A stretch of 12,778 bases of DNA. It comes from JALVIU01 sp964462295 (GTDB lineage Bacteria > Atribacterota > JALVIU01). Below, piece after piece: positions 8,606 through 12,778 of this stretch (its first letter is position 1; each line of letters starts with the position of its first letter). The position numbers and the translations under genes were made by a program. The notes beneath the pieces were generated by a model. It had not been told where the DNA came from and made no database searches. It saw only the letters and a program-made list of their open reading frames with translations. Where the stretch lies: contig CAYWXH010000041.1 of NCBI GenBank assembly GCA_964462295.1, positions 1-12,778 on the forward strand, given 5' to 3'.

Positions 8606-8639
8606 AAAAAAACTCGTCCCAAAAAAGGGACGAGTTTTT
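8606..8639 (-). terminator. Intrinsic terminator of the T-box leader
   Basis: Nine perfect base pairs (8612-8620 with 8627-8635, core CTCGTCCC/GGGACGAG) close a six-U loop and are followed by a run of seven T on the minus strand. The 5' arm also contains the bases that pair with the T-box motif in the antiterminator, so the two hairpins exclude each other. A-runs flank the other side, so it could also stop transcription from the opposite strand. Confidence 0.93.
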
Positions 8640-8655
8640 CCCGTGGTGCCACCCT
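8640..8655 (-). promoter_or_regulatory. T-box motif / antiterminator 5' strand
   Basis: AGGGTGGCACCACGGG is a near-perfect T-box sequence. AGGG pairs with CCCT and ACGGG with CTCGT of the terminator 5' arm, leaving the seven-base bulge TGGCACC. The TGGC of that bulge would pair with a tRNA 3' end GCCA, that is, a tRNA with G as discriminator base. From memory this fits tRNA-Arg of Bacillus. Confidence 0.95.
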
Positions 8656-8713
8656 ATGTAGGCAAACGCCCACTTAATTTGTATATATCAATATTTATTT
8701 GTCTCTTAATCGG

Positions 8714-8721
8714 CTCTCTTC
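8714..8721 (-). promoter_or_regulatory. Specifier loop of the T-box, 3' strand
   Basis: The 3' strand reads GAAGAGAG opposite AGAGTA. If GAA forms the usual loop-E turn with AGTA, the next triplet is GAG (8718-8716, Glu) followed by A. A one-base shift either way reads AGA (8719-8717 or 8717-8715, Arg). The downstream genes make arginine, which favours AGA; the usual alignment favours GAG. Confidence 0.6.
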
Positions 8722-8804
8722 ATCTTATCTTTTTTCAAGGACCTTTCAGCCCAAGGGCCCCTCTCTGTATGAAAAAGATAAGATTACTCTCCGATTTTGT
8801 TCGG

Positions 8805-8833
8805 ATTATACCATAAAACTAAAATTTATGCAA
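8805..8833 (-). promoter_or_regulatory. Sigma-70-type promoter of the arg operon
   Basis: A -35 box TTGCAT (8833-8828) and a perfect -10 box TATAAT (8810-8805) are separated by 17 bases, and TGG directly before the -10 gives an extended -10. Transcription should start near 8798, two bases before Stem I of the T-box. The -35 box begins only 8 bases after the livJ-like stop codon. Confidence 0.88.
8812..8830 (-). repeat. AT-rich inverted repeat within the promoter spacer
   Basis: Arms CATAAA and TTTATG (6 bases each, 7-base centre) fill the space between the -35 and -10 boxes. The position would suit a repressor operator, but the arms do not match the ArgR box (TGAAT-like half sites) and could be chance in AT-rich DNA. 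Confidence 0.35.
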
Positions 8834-8841
8834 TACCCAAA

Positions 8842-9963
8842 TTATGGATTTACTGTAGTTACATACTTCCATGTGCCATTTTCTACCTTTAGAACCACTG
8901 CACTCTTTATAGCATTCCCATGTTCATCGATATTGATGATGCCTGTTGCCCCTTTATAGCCCTTTGTTTTTGCGATTTCATCTCTTATCTTTACAGGGTC
9001 AAGAGAACCTGCACGTAAAATAGCTTCCCATACTACACCATATGCATCAAATCCTAAAGCTGCAAGGGCACTGGGTTCTTTGTTGTATTTTGCCTTAAAC
9101 TCTTTTATAAATTTTTTGCCTACATCTGTTGTTGCTGCCTTTGGGTCAAAGTGTGTGCTAAAGTATAAGTTCTCTACAGCCTCTTTTCCTATTTGAAGAA
9201 GTTCTGGGGCCTGTGCGGCATCCCCTGCCAAAAATGGACTCTTTATCCCTTGTTCCCTTGCCTGTTTTGCAAAAAGGGCAATCTCAGAATAAAATCCTGG
9301 GATAAATATTACATCAGGATTTGCATTCTGAACCCCAACAACCTGTGCAGTAAAGTCCTGGTCACCAGATTTGTATTGTCCTACATATACTATAGATTTT
9401 GGATCCCCTGTAAGTTTTTTAAATGAATCCATGAAAAATTTTGCAAGGGCAACAGAATAATCATTTGCCTTATCAAATAAAACTGCCGCCTTTTTGGCTT
9501 TAAGATTTTCTATTGCGAATTTTGCCATTACAAAACCTTGAAAATCATCCACAAAACAGACCCTAAATGCAAACTTTTTTCCCTGTGTTACCAAAGGATT
9601 AGTAGCAGATGGGGTAACAAAGGGAACCTTATACCTTTCACATATAGGTCCCACAGATAAGGCATTTGGACTTATGATTGGACCAAGAATAACAGATACC
9701 TTTTCTTTTCCAATAAGACGAGATGCAGCATTTGCAGCTTCGATCTTATCACTCTTGTCATCTAATAGGATTACCTTTATTTTCTTTCCGAGTACCTCAG
9801 GTTTTAAGGCATATGCAAGGTCTAGCCCTTCTTTTGTCATCTGTCCAAAGGCAGATGCCATACCTGTCATAGAGAAAATAACCCCTACTTTTACCTCTTC
9901 TGCCAAAGCAAGACTACTTAACAGTAAAACAAAAATTAAAACAAATCCCAAAACTCTTTTCAT
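8842..9963 (-). CDS. livJ: Branched-chain amino acid (LIV-type) ABC transporter substrate-binding protein
   Basis: Extracytoplasmic binding protein that delivers its ligand to the LIV-type permease. It has 373 residues. A classic signal peptide covers residues 1-21: Lys-Arg, a long hydrophobic run, and cleavage after ALA before EEVKVG. There is no lipobox Cys, so it should be free rather than lipid-anchored. VGVIFSMTGMASAFGQ at the mature N-terminus and the repeated open-and-close domain pattern are those of the type I periplasmic binding family (LivJ/LivK). A GGGGG-rich ribosome site stands about 8 bases before the ATG. It is the last gene of the transporter operon, 16 bases after the MBL gene. 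The ligand is uncertain: proteins of this family also bind amides, urea or aromatic acids. Confidence 0.9.
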   Translation of the reverse strand: MKRVLGFVLIFVLLLSSLALAEEVKVGVIFSMTGMASAFGQMTKEGLDLAYALKPEVLGKKIKVILLDDKSDKIEAANAASRLIGKEKVSVILGPIISPNALSVGPICERYKVPFVTPSATNPLVTQGKKFAFRVCFVDDFQGFVMAKFAIENLKAKKAAVLFDKANDYSVALAKFFMDSFKKLTGDPKSIVYVGQYKSGDQDFTAQVVGVQNANPDVIFIPGFYSEIALFAKQAREQGIKSPFLAGDAAQAPELLQIGKEAVENLYFSTHFDPKAATTDVGKKFIKEFKAKYNKEPSALAALGFDAYGVVWEAILRAGSLDPVKIRDEIAKTKGYKGATGIINIDEHGNAIKSAVVLKVENGTWKYVTTVNP

Positions 9964-9979
9964 CTCTTATTCCCCCTTT

Positions 9980-10861
9980 TTATTCTTTTACTACTAATCC
10001 ACTGTGTAAAATTCCGTACTTTTTAGAAAAAGCATTGTAAAGGGCTACCTGAGCAGGAAATCCTGTACAATGTCCAGGGTATAACCATTTGAGTGGGAAT
10101 TTTTTTAGCCCCTCTACTGTTTTTTCTATCTGCTCTTTTGTAGATGAAACCAAATGAAGTCCCCCAATTATTCCTATTATATTATCTGAATCAAACAATT
10201 TCTTAAAGTGTTTTGATATGTTTACTATCCCTGAATGGGCACAACCTGTTATAATTACTATGCCTTTATCTTTTATATTCACCGCCACAGAGAAATCATC
10301 CAATAGTCTATCTTTCTCAAGATACCCCTCTTCATTAAGATTATAGGTACCTATTCCCCTTGCCTCAAAATCTGTAATTCTTTCTACCTCTCCACTTATT
10401 ATGACTCCTTCTACAAGATTCATAGGTTCACGTGTTAATATAAGGATACCCCCATATTTCTCTATCTCTTCTTTTGAATTTTTAAGGCCTATCCCTATCT
10501 CTCTAAAATAAGGTCTATTTATAAAATTTTTCCTAAATAGTAAAGGGTGTGCAACTATAGGTATTTCCTTTTTTGCCTCTTTTAAAAACCCTAAAAGACC
10601 TTTTGTATGATCATAATGAGCATGAGATAGGGTAATAATATCGATACTTTCTGGTGAAATACCAAAGATTTCCATATTGTGTAATATAACCCTTTCATCA
10701 GGCCCTACATCAGAGAGTATCCTCTTTGTGATACCCTGAAATTTCACTTCCAAGAGAAACGATACCCCATGAGTTGCCCAAAATTGAGATTCATATCCTG
10801 CATAATCATCCAAAAGGGTGTATATTTTTAAACTCTCCACCTCTCCCCATTTATTATTCAT
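9980..10861 (-). CDS. Metallo-beta-lactamase-fold hydrolase, COG1237 type
   Basis: A 293-residue cytoplasmic protein with no signal peptide. The metal motif SHAHYDH has its ligands at His80, His82, Asp84 and His85; ITGCAHSG at 204-211, GGLHL at 233-237 and PGHCTG at 262-267 supply the rest and mark the COG1237 / DHPS-like branch, named after an archaeal 7,8-dihydropterin-6-methyl-aminobenzene phosphate synthase. Few bacterial members have a known reaction, so I assign none. I chose the ATG at 10861 because AGGAGG lies 6 bases upstream; the in-frame TTG at 10885 would read through that site and overlap the previous gene. It sits between a CBS-ACT gene and the binding protein of a LIV transporter, suggesting a link to amino acid uptake or breakdown. 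Confidence 0.85.
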   Translation of the reverse strand: MNNKWGEVESLKIYTLLDDYAGYESQFWATHGVSFLLEVKFQGITKRILSDVGPDERVILHNMEIFGISPESIDIITLSHAHYDHTKGLLGFLKEAKKEIPIVAHPLLFRKNFINRPYFREIGIGLKNSKEEIEKYGGILILTREPMNLVEGVIISGEVERITDFEARGIGTYNLNEEGYLEKDRLLDDFSVAVNIKDKGIVIITGCAHSGIVNISKHFKKLFDSDNIIGIIGGLHLVSSTKEQIEKTVEGLKKFPLKWLYPGHCTGFPAQVALYNAFSKKYGILHSGLVVKE

Positions 10862-10867
10862 AAGGAC

Positions 10868-10873
10868 CCTCCT
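10868..10873 (-). promoter_or_regulatory. Ribosome binding site deciding the MBL gene start
   Basis: AGGAGG stands 6 bases before the ATG at 10861 and lies between it and the stop codon of the CBS-ACT gene. It makes the upstream TTG at 10885 unlikely as a start. Confidence 0.8.
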
Positions 10874-10875
10874 TT

Positions 10876-11499
10876 TTAGTCCCAAAAATTAACTTCTATA
10901 CCGATTTTCTCTAACTCCTCTTGGAGCATTTCTGTATTTAATATATGTTCTATTTTAAGGAATATAAGGTCTCTATTTATCTTCTCTTTTAATTTGAAAA
11001 AGTGTATGGATATTATATTTATATTATGATTACTTAATGTATTTACAACTTTGGCAAGGTTTCCTGGTTTGTCTTCCATTTCAAAAGTAATACGTATACC
11101 CTCTCTTTCCGCACCCAATCCTTCAAGCATAGCGGTAAATATATCATATTCTGTGATTATCCCTACTAATCTTTTTTCTATAATAACCGGTAATCCACCA
11201 ACCTTTTTTTCTCTCATAAGTTTAATTGCATCTTCTAGAAGTGTCTCAGGTGTTACAGTAATAGGATTTTCACTCATTAGGCCCTTTACTTTAATCTTTT
11301 CCATAAGAAGCCTATCTTTTTCCGTATTTGAAAATATCTTGAGATCGCTTCTTGAAATAATACCTACTACATTGTAGTTACTATCAACTACAGGGAGTCT
11401 TTTTACCTTATGTTTTTCCATAAGTTCAAATGCCCGAAGGGCAGGCTCATCTTTATAGATTGCAATAGGTTCCCATGTCATAAATCTTTTTACCTGCAT
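10876..11499 (-). CDS. CBS-CBS-ACT domain protein (AcuB-like)
   Basis: A 207-residue soluble protein with two CBS domains and a C-terminal ACT domain. CBS1 covers about 1-57 (MTWEPIAI at 7-14, LPVVDSNYNVVGIISRSDL at 35-53). CBS2 covers about 70-127 (MSENPITVTPETLLEDA at 75-91, GGLPVIIEKRLVGIITEYDI at 101-120). The ACT domain starts near 134 (IRITFEMEDKPGNLAKV). CBS pairs bind adenosine nucleotides, and ACT domains often bind amino acids. The same layout is found in AcuB-type proteins, whose biochemical role is poorly known. Its place directly after livF (12 bases) suggests, by inference, that it reads energy state and a branched-chain amino acid and acts on the transporter or a related enzyme. 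No catalytic or DNA-binding domain is seen. Confidence 0.88.
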   Translation of the reverse strand: MQVKRFMTWEPIAIYKDEPALRAFELMEKHKVKRLPVVDSNYNVVGIISRSDLKIFSNTEKDRLLMEKIKVKGLMSENPITVTPETLLEDAIKLMREKKVGGLPVIIEKRLVGIITEYDIFTAMLEGLGAEREGIRITFEMEDKPGNLAKVVNTLSNHNINIISIHFFKLKEKINRDLIFLKIEHILNTEMLQEELEKIGIEVNFWD

Positions 11500-11511
11500 A
11501 ATCTCCTCCTC

Positions 11512-12219
11512 TTAGGCCTCACCAAGGTAGGCCTTTTTCACTTCTTCATTATTGAGTAGTTCCTGACCTGTTCCCTCAAGTATAATCCTCCCTGTTTCAA
11601 GTACATACCCATAGTGTGCAATTTTAAGGGCTGCTTTTGCATTTTGTTCTATAAGTAGAATGGTTCTTCCTTCTTCATTTATCTGTTGTACGATCTCAAA
11701 TATCTCTTTTACAAGAAGGGGTGCAAGACCCAAAGATGGCTCATCCATAAGAAGAAGGTCAGGCTTACTCATAAGTGCCCTTCCAACTGCTAACATCTGT
11801 TGTTCTCCCCCAGATAAAGTCCCTGCTTTTTGCTTCATACGCTCTTTTAATCGGGGGAAGAGTTCATACACCCAATCAAGATCTTTTTGTATATTTTCTT
11901 CATCCTGTCTAAAGTATGCACCCAATCTTAAGTTTTCTAAAACAGAAAGGTTAGGAAAAACCCTCCTTCCCTCCGGGGCCATAGCAATTCCCATATGTAC
12001 AATTTGGTGTGCAGGAAGTCCTAATATCTCCTTATCTAAAAATTTTATGGAACCCTTTTTTGCCTTTACAAGCCCTGTTATGGTACGCAAAGTAGTACTT
12101 TTCCCTGCACCATTTGCCCCGATAAGTGTAATAATTTTTCCCTTTGGTACATGCATAGATATACCCTTAAGTGCGTGAATTCCACCGTAAAATACATGTA
12201 AATCCTCTATTTTAAGCAT
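11512..12219 (-). CDS. livF: LIV-type ABC transporter ATP-binding protein LivF
   Basis: One of the two ATPases that power the branched-chain amino acid importer at the inner face of the membrane. The 235-residue length is typical of LivF. Walker A GANGAGKS lies at 34-41, the Q-loop-region stretch MAPEGRRVFPNLSVLENL at 80-97, signature LSGGEQQ at 135-141, Walker B LLLMDEP at 155-161, and LLIEQN at 188-193, where Gln replaces the switch His as usual for LivF. The ATG overlaps the last codons of livG by 8 bases, so the two subunits are probably translated in a coupled way. Confidence 0.95.
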   Translation of the reverse strand: MLKIEDLHVFYGGIHALKGISMHVPKGKIITLIGANGAGKSTTLRTITGLVKAKKGSIKFLDKEILGLPAHQIVHMGIAMAPEGRRVFPNLSVLENLRLGAYFRQDEENIQKDLDWVYELFPRLKERMKQKAGTLSGGEQQMLAVGRALMSKPDLLLMDEPSLGLAPLLVKEIFEIVQQINEEGRTILLIEQNAKAALKIAHYGYVLETGRIILEGTGQELLNNEEVKKAYLGEA

Positions 12220-12778
12220 ATTCTTCCTCTCCCAGATAAGCTTTTATTACTTCAGGATTGTTTTGAATCTCAGATGGGGTGCCGATAGCAATAGTTTTTC
12301 CATAATCAAGCACCCATATCTTTTCACATATACCCATAACAACCTTCATATCATGCTCTATAAGGAATATCGTAAGGTCAAAATCATCTCTAATCTGTCT
12401 TATAAAATCCATAAGTTGTAGTGTCTCATTGGGGTTCATTCCAGCTGCTGGTTCATCCAACAATAAAAGCTTTGGATGTGTTGCAAGGGCTCGTGCTATC
12501 TCTAATCTTCTCTGCTCACCATAAGGAAGAGAACCTGCCTTCTCTCCGGCAAGATGATCAAGCTCTACCTTATGAAGAAGTTCCATTGCCTCTTCATACA
12601 TGGCATTTTCCTGTCTTGTATAATTGGGGAGTTTAAATACAGCCTCAAATATATTTGATTTCAGTCTTACATGGTAAGATACCATTACATTTTCTATAAG
12701 TGAAAGGTCTGTAAATAATCTTATATTCTGAAAAGTCCTTGCTATACCTAATGCAGTTATGACATCAGGTCTTTTTCC
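12212..12778 (-). CDS. livG: LIV-type ABC transporter ATP-binding protein LivG, N-terminus cut by window edge
   Basis: Partner ATPase of LivF. 188 residues are visible and the frame is open at the right edge, so the Walker A region and roughly the first 60 residues are outside the window. The visible part begins within the stretch ahead of the LivG motif GIARTFQNIRLF, which contains the Q-loop Gln. The signature LPYGEQRRLEIARAL, Walker B LLLLDEPAAGMNP and the switch His in FLIEHDM follow in order. The Met at 12685 is internal and is not the start. The permease genes livH and livM are expected further right, as in most such operons, but cannot be seen. Confidence 0.95.
   Translation of the reverse strand, partial: GKRPDVITALGIARTFQNIRLFTDLSLIENVMVSYHVRLKSNIFEAVFKLPNYTRQENAMYEEAMELLHKVELDHLAGEKAGSLPYGEQRRLEIARALATHPKLLLLDEPAAGMNPNETLQLMDFIRQIRDDFDLTIFLIEHDMKVVMGICEKIWVLDYGKTIAIGTPSEIQNNPEVIKAYLGEEEYA

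Larger units (their letters stand above)
8606..8798 (-). promoter_or_regulatory. T-box riboswitch leader controlling the arg operon
   Basis: A tRNA-sensing leader of about 190 bases between the promoter and argC. Stem I opens with AATCGG (8796-8791) paired to CCGATT (8713-8708). Above it is an internal loop with AGTA on the 5' side (8788-8785) and GAA on the 3' side (8721-8719), then 13 perfect pairs (8784-8772 with 8722-8734). The distal part carries AGAGAG (8766-8761) and GCTGAAAG in a loop closed by GGGCC/GGTCC, as in canonical T-boxes. A six-pair Stem III (8673-8668 with 8663-8658) precedes the T-box motif and terminator. Uncharged tRNA should stabilise the antiterminator and allow argC expression. 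Only 34 AT-rich bases lie between Stem I and Stem III, so Stem II is missing or tiny. The class is certain; the cognate tRNA is less so. Confidence 0.95.

Noticed and set aside
8722..8784. 13-bp perfect inverted repeat as a stand-alone mobile-element end or protein operator
   Set aside because: It is explained as the upper helix of T-box Stem I, with specifier-loop and distal-loop motifs in their expected places.
8699..8959. Plus-strand open frame across the T-box leader and livJ end
   Set aside because: It crosses the riboswitch and promoter, has no ribosome site, and encodes nothing recognisable.
9980..10861. The MBL gene as a second RNase Z or a beta-lactamase
   Set aside because: It lacks the RNase Z flexible arm and has the GCAHSG and PGHCTG motifs of the COG1237 branch; there is no signal peptide as expected of a secreted beta-lactamase.
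11660..12178. Plus-strand open frame of 172 codons opposite livF
   Set aside because: Shadow of livF with no recognisable motif.
12212..12685. Short livG starting at the Met at 12685
   Set aside because: The LivG motifs GIARTFQNIRLF and LIENV continue in frame upstream to the window edge; the Met is internal and the gene is cut, not truncated.
1..12778. CRISPR arrays, insertion sequences, tRNA genes or phage genes
   Set aside because: I saw no spaced direct repeats, transposase frames, tRNA cloverleafs or phage-type proteins; nearly all bases are taken by the metabolic and transport genes listed.

Overview
The window is a gene-dense, AT-rich piece of a bacterial chromosome in which every supported gene lies on the minus strand, so transcription runs from the right edge to the left. 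Codon use is rich in AGA/AGG (Arg) and ATA (Ile), ribosome sites are strong AGGAGG types, and the only non-coding stretch above 20 bases is one regulatory leader. That leader is a T-box riboswitch. The secreted binding protein has an ordinary signal peptide rather than a lipoprotein one. Together these suggest a thermophilic or anaerobic bacterium from Firmicutes or a deep-branching T-box lineage, perhaps with an outer membrane. I cannot name the genus.

Region 1 (right, 12778 to 8842) is the downstream part of a branched-chain amino acid (LIV-type) ABC transporter operon. It runs livG (cut by the right edge), livF, a CBS-CBS-ACT protein, a metallo-beta-lactamase-fold protein of the COG1237 type, and the periplasmic binding protein (livJ-like). 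Genes overlap or are separated by fewer than 20 bases. The permease genes are presumably beyond the right edge. The two extra genes between the ATPase and the binding protein are the least conventional part of this operon.

Region 2 (8841 to 8578) is a 264-base spacer. It holds a promoter (TTGCAT, 17 bases, TATAAT with an extended TG), a compact T-box leader (Stem I with specifier loop, a small Stem III, antiterminator with T-box motif, intrinsic terminator) and the argC ribosome site. No separate terminator is visible for the transporter operon, so the T-box terminator is the first one its transcript meets.

Region 3 (8577 to 3089) is argC-argJ-argB-argD-argG. This is the cyclic (ArgJ-type) route from glutamate to ornithine plus argininosuccinate synthase. 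argF and argH are absent from the window. ArgB carries features of the arginine-inhibited class, so the pathway may be controlled both at the enzyme and by tRNA charging.

Region 4 (3079 to 1) continues without a break into rnz (RNase Z), a PduX-like L-threonine kinase and cobQ/cbiP (cobyric acid synthase, cut by the left edge). The last two overlaps suggest translational coupling. No cobalamin riboswitch, promoter or terminator is visible between argG and cobQ, so these genes look like passengers on, or members of, the T-box-controlled arginine transcript.

The most interesting points are the specifier loop, which can be read as Glu (GAG) or Arg (AGA); a tRNA 3'-processing enzyme inside a tRNA-sensing operon; probable read-through from the liv operon into the T-box; and the CBS-ACT plus MBL pair inside a liv operon. 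I did not find a clearly new defence, mobile or CRISPR-like system.
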